DNA of 13,170 nucleotides, taken from NCBI GenBank assembly GCA_900752785.1, contig CAADWP010000168.1:1-13170 (forward strand). The letters are read 5' to 3'. Of the stretch, positions 6,282 to 13,170 are shown piece by piece. Source of the DNA: an uncultured Ruminococcus sp. (GTDB lineage: Bacteria > Bacillota > Clostridia > Oscillospirales > Ruminococcaceae). The notes under the pieces were generated by a model that was given only the letters and a program-made list of their open reading frames with translations, had not been told where the DNA came from and did no database searches. Each line of letters begins with the position of its first letter. Position 1 is the stretch's first letter. The position numbers and the translations under genes were made by a program.

Positions 6282-8735
6282 TTATATAGGCAGCTTATCA
6301 ATGAGTCCAAGAGTAAAGAGCTGAATAGCATAAGCGTCGTTGGCTGTTATGCCGTCGTTTCCGGAGCAGTCGGCGTTTTTTCTGCCTTGCTCGCTGATAT
6401 GATATTTCTGCGGATTCGCCATGAACTGCATGATAAGCACTGCGTCTGCAAGATTTACTTCGCCGTCTGTATTGGTGTCTCCGATCAATCCGTCGGAAAG
6501 TATTTCAAGTACATTACAGATCTCGACGTTTTTTTCTGTTCCCGATGATGTTGTAATTCTGACAGAGTACATTGCCGGACCGTCTTCGGATTTTATTGTA
6601 TAATTTTCTGAGTTCGCTCCTGATATAGCTTCTCCGTTTTTATACCACTGATATGAGGCGTTTTCAAGAACCGTATCAACCTTTACGGGATAGATATCTC
6701 CGTTAGCCAGACTTATTTGCTGTAGATCGGAGAATACGCTGAAGCTTGAGGGAACAGAGCATTCCTCTGAGCTTATGTCGCTTACTACCGCCCAGTCGTT
6801 AGCGCTGTCCTGTACGAAAATTCTTACTCTGTTATATTTTGTTCCCGGCTGCGCAGCCATTGTATCGCCGAATGCAACGCGGAATTCAACAGTATCGCCG
6901 CTCCAGCGGCAGATGATATTCTCGTGTGAGCCATTATTAAAATACACATATCCATTTGGCATATAATAAGCCCAGTACGATCGTTCGGTTTCGGCATTTT
7001 CGATCCGGAGATTATAAACAGGCGATTCGGCGCTGCCCGGAACCGTTCCTTTGATGTAGAAATACTTGTCATCGGCAGTCATATAAAGCTTATTTTCACC
7101 GTTTTCGGCAATAAGCATATCCTCGGTCCATTCCTGAGGAAATGACATTTCACCGTCAAGATTGATATGACCGTTTACCGTGTACATACGGCTGTCGGAT
7201 TTTACGGGAGCTTTAGAGTTTACCTGATAAATAAAATTGTCCGTACCGTGGTCTTCGCTTTTTGATACGCTAAATGAGCCAAGGTAATTTGCACCAATAC
7301 CGCCGTTCCATGTGTTTTCGTTGGCAAAGCGGACTGATCTCATTCCGATCTGATCTATGGAATTGCTACCGACGGAAAGTTTAAGATAAGCGTTCCATTC
7401 GCCTTCGGGGAAGCTGTCGGGGAGCTTTATTTTCAGTGATTCATCGGAAATACTGCGGGAGTACCATTTATTGGAGTTAATGTCGACCTCAGTTCTGATA
7501 AATTTTCCGTCGCGTTCAATTATAAGCTCCGCCTTTTGACTTGGTATCGGATTGGCAAAGCCTGTATTTTCGACTTTGAAATTAAGTTCAAGCTGACCCC
7601 CCTGCAAAACAGCTTCTGAAAGCTCGGAGCTTCTAAGAACAAAGCGGTAGCCGATATGGTCTCGGATAAATTTATAAACAGTTTGACCGTAATACGCGGA
7701 ATTGTCAACTCCGTCAACGTCGCAGCCTGTTCCAAAGGTATAATTTTTATACAAATTGAAAATATTGGCGTTGATGTAGCTCAGATGAGTTTTATACATT
7801 TCGGGTATAGCATTTTCGGGAAGATAGGTGTCGTATTTCTGAGCAAATTCAAGATTTCCGGAAAATTCGCCGCCGAAATATGATGTCAGAGTCTGGTGGC
7901 TCAGCCATTCCGTTTCCGCTTCACGGTTAGCATAGGTGCCAAGATCGCTGTTGCTGCCCATATATCCGTCATCATACATTCCAACGCGGGCAGCGTCGCT
8001 ATCAGGTTCGGGGTAGTAGTTTGCAAGCTCCGAACGGTCGATGCCAAGCCATGTTGAAAAAATGTCCGGAGTTCTTACTGTGACCGGAATAGGGGAGGGG
8101 ACGCATTTCAGCAGAGCGTCAAGAAGCTTTGCTTTGTATTCGTTTGAAGTAAATTTACCGCTGTGCTGCTCGCCCCATGCGCCGACAAATCCTGATTCTA
8201 CATAAGCAATAATATCTTTGTATTCTTCAAGCAAACCGCTTTTTTTAATTTGCTCAACGTGATCGAGAACCTTTTCAAATGCAGCAGGTTCGGGATTTGA
8301 TTTTCCCAGCGCGTCGTATCGAAAACGCAGAGCGATCATACATCCGTTTTTTCGGCAGTTTTCAAAGGTCTGTTTCCACGAATCAAAAAAAGCTTCGTCA
8401 AGATCATAGTCCGTACCCTCGGTATATGTGCCGTCCTCGGACGTAACGCCGTTTACTCCGCCGGAAAATGCGCCTATGTCAATGAGAAAAAGAATAAGAC
8501 TTCCGGTTGGACTGTAGACGGGGGTACTTCCCGGTTTACAAGCTGCCCAGACGCATGAAGTATAGCCTGCGCCGGGATTATTTATTGTTTCGGTAGTTTC
8601 AATATATGAAATACCGCTGTCTTTAAGATGCATGGTCTCAGGAGCAGCTTTTCCCGAAACCGCAGATAAAGGCGAAGTGAAAAGAATCGAAAGCGTCATG
8701 AAGCTGCTAATGATCTGAGATTTTATTTTTGTCAT
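6282..8735 (-). CDS. Secreted dockerin protein with DUF4874/DUF4832-type barrel
   Basis: The 817-residue protein has a signal peptide (MTKIKSQ, hydrophobic core, Ala-rich cut near residue 28). An N-terminal DUF4874-like and DUF4832-like region follows (about 35-475): ETINNPGAGYTS, ALRFRYD, GFVGAWGEQHSGK and FGGE are its hallmark stretches, and the Glu residues are candidate catalytic acids of a glycosidase-like barrel. Next come a CBM9/DOMON-like beta domain (about 515-660), an Ig-like domain (about 665-748; YQWYKNGEAISGA) and a C-terminal type I dockerin (about 750-817) with two calcium loops, DTNTDGEVNLAD and DCSGNDGITAND. It should dock onto a cohesin-bearing scaffoldin outside the cell. 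I chose ATG 8735 over TTG 8753 because AAAGGAA precedes it by about nine bases. The barrel's substrate is unknown. The downstream glycosyltransferase suggests a glycan link. Confidence 0.85.
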   Translation of the reverse strand: MTKIKSQIISSFMTLSILFTSPLSAVSGKAAPETMHLKDSGISYIETTETINNPGAGYTSCVWAACKPGSTPVYSPTGSLILFLIDIGAFSGGVNGVTSEDGTYTEGTDYDLDEAFFDSWKQTFENCRKNGCMIALRFRYDALGKSNPEPAAFEKVLDHVEQIKKSGLLEEYKDIIAYVESGFVGAWGEQHSGKFTSNEYKAKLLDALLKCVPSPIPVTVRTPDIFSTWLGIDRSELANYYPEPDSDAARVGMYDDGYMGSNSDLGTYANREAETEWLSHQTLTSYFGGEFSGNLEFAQKYDTYLPENAIPEMYKTHLSYINANIFNLYKNYTFGTGCDVDGVDNSAYYGQTVYKFIRDHIGYRFVLRSSELSEAVLQGGQLELNFKVENTGFANPIPSQKAELIIERDGKFIRTEVDINSNKWYSRSISDESLKIKLPDSFPEGEWNAYLKLSVGSNSIDQIGMRSVRFANENTWNGGIGANYLGSFSVSKSEDHGTDNFIYQVNSKAPVKSDSRMYTVNGHINLDGEMSFPQEWTEDMLIAENGENKLYMTADDKYFYIKGTVPGSAESPVYNLRIENAETERSYWAYYMPNGYVYFNNGSHENIICRWSGDTVEFRVAFGDTMAAQPGTKYNRVRIFVQDSANDWAVVSDISSEECSVPSSFSVFSDLQQISLANGDIYPVKVDTVLENASYQWYKNGEAISGANSENYTIKSEDGPAMYSVRITTSSGTEKNVEICNVLEILSDGLIGDTNTDGEVNLADAVLIMQFMANPQKYHISEQGRKNADCSGNDGITANDAYAIQLFTLGLIDKLPI

Positions 8736-8910
8736 TTTAAAATTTCCTTTCAAATTTTCGGTGAAATTTTATGCTTGCTGTGTTGAAGGCCCTTGGAATA
8801 CGACAATATTACTGTAGACTTTCGCCTTGCAAATTATAAAGTTTTTCTTGAAGCTCCGCATATTTTACCAATAAACACAAGTTCTAAATCCCTTTTAAAG
8901 CATTTTTGCA

Positions 8911-8925
8911 GACTAAATGTTAGTC
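8911..8925. promoter_or_regulatory. Small perfect dyad in the gap upstream of the dockerin gene
   Basis: GACTAA-ATG-TTAGTC is a perfect inverted repeat in the 246-bp gap between the response regulator stop (8982) and the dockerin gene start (8735). It could be an operator for the dockerin gene or a weak hairpin after the regulator gene; no U tract follows. Nothing else distinctive was seen in this gap apart from AT-rich promoter-like sequence, including TATAAT on the minus strand near 8838. Confidence 0.35.
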
Positions 8926-8981
8926 AGTGTTAAGCCGAGATTCTCTCACTTAAAAGTTATGTTTACAGTTAAACGCGCGTC

Positions 8982-9605
8982 CTAAAGCTTTTTATAATAA
9001 AACACTGCAAGCTGAGTGCGGTCTCTGAGATTGAGTTTTTCAAGAATTGCACTGAGATAGTTGCGGACAGTGCCTTCGCTTAGAAACAGATCGGAGGCGA
9101 TCTCCTTATTGCTTAATCCTTCTGCAACAAGTTCTATAAGCTGCATTTCCTTTTCGTTCAGATCGTATTTCAAATAGTCGCAGCTCCTGCGTTCGCGGTT
9201 CATATTTTTATGCATACGGCTGATTATCGCCTCGCCGAATACGGTCTGACCGCTCATTACCGTTTCAAGCGCGGGAGCGATCCCCTCGAAATCCTGTTTG
9301 AGAATATAACCCTTTGCGCCTATTTCAAGAGCCTTTCCGATGTATTCGTCATCGGCAAACGTAGTAAGATAAAGAATCTTTGCATTATTATCCTCGGCAA
9401 GAATTTTTTCTCCTGCCTGAAGTCCCGTCATTCCGTTCATTCTTATATCCATAAGAATGACGTCGGGGCGATGAATCTTGAAAAGCTCCACCGCCTCCTC
9501 GCCGCTTCCGCCAAGCTCCAGAACCTCGATCTTTCCTGTAGCTTCAAGTATTGTTTTCAGTGATACGGCGACTATTTTATCATCGTCAACTATAATTATT
9601 TTCAT
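8982..9605 (-). CDS. NarL/FixJ-family response regulator
   Basis: The 207-residue protein has an N-terminal receiver domain with acidic pocket D7-D9 (VDDDK), phospho-acceptor D53 (ILMDIRM), T81 and K103, and a C-terminal LuxR-type helix-turn-helix (about 145-205: LNEKEMQLIELVAEGLSNKE, then SEGTVRNYLSAILEKLNLRD). Length and layout are standard, and all key residues are present. It begins three bases after the kinase stop (TAAAGCATG), so kinase and regulator are translated together. The natural target is the exporter operon transcribed divergently from the kinase. Among known pairs, LnrK and DesR of Bacillus have this architecture. Confidence 0.95.
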   Translation of the reverse strand: MKIIIVDDDKIVAVSLKTILEATGKIEVLELGGSGEEAVELFKIHRPDVILMDIRMNGMTGLQAGEKILAEDNNAKILYLTTFADDEYIGKALEIGAKGYILKQDFEGIAPALETVMSGQTVFGEAIISRMHKNMNRERRSCDYLKYDLNEKEMQLIELVAEGLSNKEIASDLFLSEGTVRNYLSAILEKLNLRDRTQLAVFYYKKL

Positions 9606-9608
9606 GCT

Positions 9609-10670
9609 TTAACCTTTCCGAATTGAAATAAAAATTCTGAATCCTTTTTTTCCTGATGAAATGTTTATGATACCGCCAAGTTCTTCGATTCTTGCGCTCA
9701 TATTTGAAAGACCGATACCGTTTTCATTTATCATTTCGGAGCATTTTCCGTTATCTTCGATTTTTAGCTGATAAAAGGCGGGATGCTCATGAAAGATAAC
9801 GCTTGCGCGGTCGGCTGAGCTGTGTTTTATGATGTTGGAAACGGCTTCCTTTACGATGCAGATAACGCAGATCTTGATCTTATTCGGAACATTTTCCGAG
9901 CAGCGGCATTCACAGTTTACCGCAATTCCCTTACTGTTCAGCGGAAGGATAGATTCTTTAATCGAAGCTTTGAGATCTATCGAATCGTCGTGAAGATCAT
10001 GAACGCTTTGCCTTATCGAACTCATTGCACTGCCGAGAGTTTCGCCAAGTCCGTTTAGCGATTCGTTTCTGAGCGCGTCATCTCCGATAAGCTTCAGAGC
10101 CTGAACCTGCAATATCGACCGCGATAGAAGATGTCCGACGTTATCATGAATTTCCCGGGCGATCCTGTTTCTTTCATTGAGCGTAGCAAGCCGTATTTCA
10201 TAATTTTTGTTTTCGATAAGCTTAATATTATTTTCCTTTAGGAGTCTGTTGATCTCATTGGAATTATCGACTGTTTTTATGTAGCTTTCGTATAGCTTTT
10301 CATAGGAAGCCGTTCTGTGACAAAGCAGTACAGCGACCGCACAGATTACCGGAGAAACAGAAGGGGAGTTAAGAGAATGAGTCAGGACGGCAGATATGTA
10401 AGCCGCACCGCCGAGCGCAAGTAAAATCCCTCGCTTATCGTCATATATATCGTAAATAATGACAGGCAGCGCACAAAGGAATGCAGGCGAAGCAAAACAG
10501 AGAAGAATATACAGAAGTTCTGCTGAAAATGAAAGCTTGGACTTTTCGGTATATTGACAGACTGCTGAAAGAGTGACCGCAGTCAGCGCCGCGGTTATTT
10601 CAATTGCCGAACGTCCGCAGAAGACGAAGCAGCAAACAATGATCAGCAATTTGTCAATATTTTTCCTCAA
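9609..10670 (-). CDS. DesK/NarX-type sensor histidine kinase
   Basis: The 353-residue kinase has about four membrane helices in its first 120 residues with almost no extracytoplasmic loop, so it probably senses events within the membrane. A coiled region (about 121-165) leads to a HisKA_3 dimerisation domain with ERNRIAREIHDNVGH (phospho-acceptor H175), then a HATPase_c domain with N279 (KEAVSNIIKHS), D306-N-G and NGIGLSNM (317-324). It would phosphorylate the regulator encoded directly downstream. The start is TTG at 10670, eight bases after AGGAGG. An ATG four bases earlier (10674) opens only a six-codon frame (MIEEKY) ending at 10654, which overlaps the TTG and may lower kinase translation. 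Intramembrane-sensing kinases beside exporters commonly respond to membrane-active antibiotics. Confidence 0.93.
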   Translation of the reverse strand: MRKNIDKLLIIVCCFVFCGRSAIEITAALTAVTLSAVCQYTEKSKLSFSAELLYILLCFASPAFLCALPVIIYDIYDDKRGILLALGGAAYISAVLTHSLNSPSVSPVICAVAVLLCHRTASYEKLYESYIKTVDNSNEINRLLKENNIKLIENKNYEIRLATLNERNRIAREIHDNVGHLLSRSILQVQALKLIGDDALRNESLNGLGETLGSAMSSIRQSVHDLHDDSIDLKASIKESILPLNSKGIAVNCECRCSENVPNKIKICVICIVKEAVSNIIKHSSADRASVIFHEHPAFYQLKIEDNGKCSEMINENGIGLSNMSARIEELGGIINISSGKKGFRIFISIRKG

Positions 10671-10712
10671 TCATACCGCCTCCTTCTTAAGTTAGAACTT
10701 GTTTTTATTTAT

Positions 10713-10742
10713 ATTATAACATACATATATTATATTTGTCCA
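10713..10742 (-). promoter_or_regulatory. Promoter of the kinase-regulator operon
   Basis: On the minus strand, TGGACA (10742-10737) is followed after 18 bases by a perfect TATAAT (10718-10713) with the extended -10 dinucleotide (TGT-TATAAT). Transcription would start near 10706, giving a leader of about 36 bases to the kinase start. The dyad at 10751-10762 ends nine bases upstream of the -35 box. Confidence 0.6.
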
Positions 10743-10750
10743 GAAAAAAA

Positions 10751-10762
10751 TGACATTTGTCA
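10751..10762. promoter_or_regulatory. Perfect dyad TGACATTTGTCA, probable response-regulator site
   Basis: TGACA-TT-TGTCA lies between the two divergent promoters, about 50 bases upstream of the predicted kinase transcript start and 65 upstream of the exporter start. One further TGACA occurs at 10774-10778, and GTGA-cattat-TCAC at 10773-10786 is a looser dyad. NarL-type regulators bind such short inverted repeats as dimers, so the adjacent regulator is the likely ligand. This is inference from position. Confidence 0.55.
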
Positions 10763-10785
10763 TATAAAATCTGTGACATTATTCA

Positions 10786-10815
10786 CTTACAAACTTTTCA
10801 TAAATGTGGTAGAAT
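10786..10815 (+). promoter_or_regulatory. Extended -10 promoter of the ABC exporter operon
   Basis: TGG-TAGAAT at 10807-10815 is an extended -10 element (TGn plus TAGAAT). The best -35 candidate is the weak CTTACA (10786-10791), 18 bases upstream. A poor -35 box with a dyad just upstream is typical of activator-dependent promoters. Transcription would start near 10822, close to the AAGGAGGT at 10830-10837. Confidence 0.5.
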
Positions 10816-10844
10816 ATAAACAGAAACCCAAGGAGGTAATAAGA

Positions 10845-11798
10845 ATGGCTGAAACAGTAGTAAAAATTGAAAATCTTGTAAAGCGTTATAAGGAGCTTGT
10901 CGCGCTCGATCATCTTAATCTCGATATTAAAGAGGGAGAGATCTTCGGACTTCTGGGACCTAACGGTTCGGGAAAGACTACGGCGATAAATTGTCTGCTT
11001 TCGCTCCTGAAATACGATAAAGGCAATATCGAGATATTCGGTGAAAAAATGAAATCCACCAGCTTCAAGATAAAAAAACAGATAGGCGTAATTATGCAGA
11101 ATGTAGCTGTTTTTGAGGAGCTTACGGTTTTTGAAAATATTGACTTTTTCTGCGGTCTTTATATAAATGACAAGGAAAAAAGGAAAAAATATGTACAGGA
11201 GGCTATCGAGTTTACGGGATTGGAGAATTTTGTGAAATTCTATCCGAAAAAGCTGTCGGGCGGACTGTTGAGAAGGCTTAACATAGCTTGCGGAATTGCC
11301 CACAAGCCGCGTCTGATAATTCTTGACGAGCCGACTGTTGCGGTTGATCCGCAGAGCAGAAACAAGATACTCGAGGGAATACGAAAGCTTAACGAGGACG
11401 GTGCAACTATAATTTACACTTCTCATTATATGGAGGAGGTCGAGCAGCTTTGTACGCGTATTGCGATTATCGACAAGGGTAAAAATATTGCGATCGGCAC
11501 AAAGGATGAGTTGAAAAAGATGATTCACAACACCGAGACTATAAAAATAGAAGTGATGCAGCTCACCGACGATGCGATGAAGAAGATAAAGGCTCTCAAG
11601 CACGTTTACGACGCCGCATTAGAGGACGGACAGCTTACGGTAAAATGCAGCGGCGGTTCTCATAATCTTATTGAAATTTTAGGAATACTTAAGGAATGCG
11701 ATATCGCTTTGGGAAGAATTTATTCTGAGCAGCCCACCCTTAACGACGTATTTCTTGAAATTACCGGCAAAGAGCTTAGAGATACGGAGGGTCAATGA
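10845..11798 (+). CDS. ABC exporter ATP-binding subunit (LnrL/YfiL-like)
   Basis: The 317-residue ATPase has Walker A GPNGSGKTT (38-46), Q-loop Q85, signature LSGGLLRRL (137-145), Walker B LIILDEPT (157-164) and switch H194 (TSHYMEE). It belongs to the CcmA/drug-export type with a C-terminal extension after about residue 235 and powers the two permeases encoded downstream. The signature reads LSGGL where LSGGQ or LSGGM is commoner, a tolerated variation. The start is the ATG at 10845, seven bases after AAGGAGGT; the open frame extends upstream only to a GTG at 10773, which lies within the promoter region. Its stop overlaps the next gene start by four bases (ATGA). Size and order match LnrLMN of Bacillus subtilis. 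Confidence 0.95.
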   Translation: MAETVVKIENLVKRYKELVALDHLNLDIKEGEIFGLLGPNGSGKTTAINCLLSLLKYDKGNIEIFGEKMKSTSFKIKKQIGVIMQNVAVFEELTVFENIDFFCGLYINDKEKRKKYVQEAIEFTGLENFVKFYPKKLSGGLLRRLNIACGIAHKPRLIILDEPTVAVDPQSRNKILEGIRKLNEDGATIIYTSHYMEEVEQLCTRIAIIDKGKNIAIGTKDELKKMIHNTETIKIEVMQLTDDAMKKIKALKHVYDAALEDGQLTVKCSGGSHNLIEILGILKECDIALGRIYSEQPTLNDVFLEITGKELRDTEGQ

Positions 11799-12928
11799 TG
11801 TTCCTGCATAACTTCAAGTATGAATGCTTAAATTATTTCCGTCAGAAAGATGTCATCTTTTGGATGATGTGTTTCCCGATAATCTTAGGCACGTTCTTTC
11901 ATCTCGGCTTTGGAAAGCTCTATGATAATGAGATAGCTTTCAGTGAAATTCCCGTAGCAATTGTTGAAGAAACTAAAGATGAAACTTTTAATAAGGTCAT
12001 TGATGAAATGGCAGCATCCGATGAACCGCTGTTCAGCTTTAAACGAACCGATATGGATGAAGCGAAGAAGCTGCTGAAAGACGGTGAGATCAACGGTATT
12101 ATCACAGTCGGCGAAAAGCTTTCGTTTACCGTAAACGGCAGCGGAATAAGGCAGACGGTCATTAAATCATTTCTTGAACAGTATCGTTCACAAAAGGCTG
12201 TTATTACCGACGCGGCTGTAAAAAATCCGGAGAAGCTTCAGGAAGTGATCGCTAAGCTTTCCGAGGATATCGACTCGGTTGAAAACAACACGCTTTCGGG
12301 CGGCAATATGAATGTTTTCGATTCATATTTTCAGAATCTTATTGCAATGGCGGCGCTTTTCGGAGCTGTTACAGGAGTATACTGCGCCACGGCAAATCAA
12401 GGAAATCTTTCGGTTATCGGAGCAAGAAAGTGTCTTTCTCCCAATCACGGATTTCTGACTATGATATCGTCGCTGCTTGCGGCCTATGTTACACAGTTAT
12501 GTTCGGTTATCATTGCTACAAGCTTTGTGCTTTTCATTCTCAAAATAGATATGGGCGGAAATATACCGATGATATATCTATCGGGCGCGCTTGGAGCTTT
12601 TGCAGGCATTTCAATGGGATTTTTTATCGGATCTGTAGGAAAAATGTCCGAAAAGATTAAGCAATCTCTGGCAACTTCAATTTCAATGTTCTGCTGCTTC
12701 TTGAGCGGACTTATGGTCGGCGATATGAAATCAACGGTTCAGGAAAACTGCCCGATAATAAACAAGATCAATCCAGCCGCATTGATAAGCGATCTGTATT
12801 ATTGTTTAACTGTTTATGACAATTACGACAGATACATTGAAAAAGCCGCCTCTCTCATGATAATTTCCGCTGTATTTATTTTGGGCGGATTCCTGCTGAC
12901 AAGGAGAAAAACATATGAACATCTTTAA
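11795..12928 (+). CDS. ABC-2 type permease, first subunit (LnrM/YfiM-like)
   Basis: The roughly 377-residue protein has the ABC2_membrane_3 layout: one N-terminal membrane helix (about residues 20-38), a large extracytoplasmic domain (about 40-165), then five or so C-terminal helices from about 180 to 370. It forms half of the transmembrane channel of the exporter. Two adjacent ATG codons (11795 and 11798) can start it; GGAGGG at 11786-11791 is three bases from the first and six from the second, so 11798 may be the true start. The gene overlaps the ATPase gene by four bases and the next permease gene by 14, a tight translationally coupled operon. The exported substrate is not visible from sequence. 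Confidence 0.9.
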   Translation: MMFLHNFKYECLNYFRQKDVIFWMMCFPIILGTFFHLGFGKLYDNEIAFSEIPVAIVEETKDETFNKVIDEMAASDEPLFSFKRTDMDEAKKLLKDGEINGIITVGEKLSFTVNGSGIRQTVIKSFLEQYRSQKAVITDAAVKNPEKLQEVIAKLSEDIDSVENNTLSGGNMNVFDSYFQNLIAMAALFGAVTGVYCATANQGNLSVIGARKCLSPNHGFLTMISSLLAAYVTQLCSVIIATSFVLFILKIDMGGNIPMIYLSGALGAFAGISMGFFIGSVGKMSEKIKQSLATSISMFCCFLSGLMVGDMKSTVQENCPIINKINPAALISDLYYCLTVYDNYDRYIEKAASLMIISAVFILGGFLLTRRKTYEHL

Positions 12929-13170
12929 GTCGTTTATGAAAGTAATGCGTAAGCACCTGACTGCCGCGCTTATTTATCTGACAGTATTTCTTATCGTTGG
13001 AATAGCGATGACAAAAACAAGTTCTTCGGGCGATAGCGGATATGAGAATACAAGTCTTAAAATAAGCGTTACCGATCTGGACAATTCGGAAGCGAGCCGC
13101 GCCGCATTGAAATTTATCGAAAAAAACAATAAGCTTGTCAAAGTAGGAAGCGATAAGGACGAGCAGCTCG
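12915..13170 (+). CDS. ABC-2 type permease, second subunit (LnrN/YfiN-like, 3' end outside window)
   Basis: The frame opens with MNIFKSFMKVMRKHLTAALI, a membrane helix (LIYLTVFLIVGIAM) and then a hydrophilic extracytoplasmic stretch containing KISVTDLDNSEASRAALKFI. This is the N-terminal pattern of the preceding permease, so it is the partner half of the channel. AAGGAGA at 12901-12907 lies seven bases before the ATG, inside the end of the upstream gene. About 85 residues are visible; the rest lies beyond the window. Confidence 0.88.
   Translation, partial: MNIFKSFMKVMRKHLTAALIYLTVFLIVGIAMTKTSSSGDSGYENTSLKISVTDLDNSEASRAALKFIEKNNKLVKVGSDKDEQL

Noticed and set aside
10779..11603. Long open frame of 274 codons on the minus strand inside the ATPase gene
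   Set aside because: It lies antisense to a gene with all ABC motifs, has no ribosome site, and its product is a biased run of Tyr, Leu and Ser with no family features.
12430..12660. 76-codon plus-strand frame inside the first permease gene
   Set aside because: It is an out-of-frame shadow of the membrane helices of the permease, with no ribosome site.

Overview
The window looks like accessory chromosome from an anaerobic Firmicute of the Ruminococcus / Oscillospiraceae type. The clearest marker is a secreted protein ending in a type I dockerin, the cellulosome docking module. The AT-rich intergenic DNA, strong AGGAGG-type ribosome sites, several TTG starts and Gram-positive regulatory and export genes fit the same group. 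No rRNA, tRNA or CRISPR array was seen.

Left third (1-3000, mostly + strand): the last codons of an esterase-like gene; a strong promoter with two exact 18-bp operator-like repeats against its -35 box; a small Sec-exported protein of unknown function (427-852); a compact hairpin-rich element resembling a non-autonomous IS200/IS605 insertion (about 896-1026) inside an 18-bp inverted repeat; a lipoprotein of unknown function (1098-2225); and a 4Fe-4S uracil-DNA-glycosylase-family gene (2361-2960).

Middle (3000-3840): decayed DNA. It holds one small intact minus-strand gene with a good ribosome site (3009-3257), an upstream gene relic that ends exactly at its start codon, a long hairpin, and what appears to be the left end of an insertion sequence with an intact promoter and ribosome site but a ruined orfA (start ATG changed to ACG, internal stops). 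A strong bidirectional terminator at 3796-3841 closes the region.

Glycan / cellulosome pair (3840-8735, minus): an 817-residue exported dockerin protein with DUF4874/DUF4832-type barrel, sugar-binding-like and Ig-like modules, followed by a 793-residue polytopic GT-C (family 39-like) membrane glycosyltransferase. They lie in tandem and may be co-transcribed.

Right third (8982-13170): a NarL-type response regulator and DesK-type histidine kinase (minus) diverge from an ABC exporter made of one ATPase and two ABC-2 permeases (plus; the second permease runs off the window). This layout matches LnrJK-LnrLMN (YfiJK-YfiLMN) of Bacillus subtilis, which gives resistance to linearmycin-type membrane-active polyenes. 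The 174-bp divergent intergenic region holds two extended -10 promoters and, between them, the perfect dyad TGACATTTGTCA, the obvious candidate site for the response regulator.
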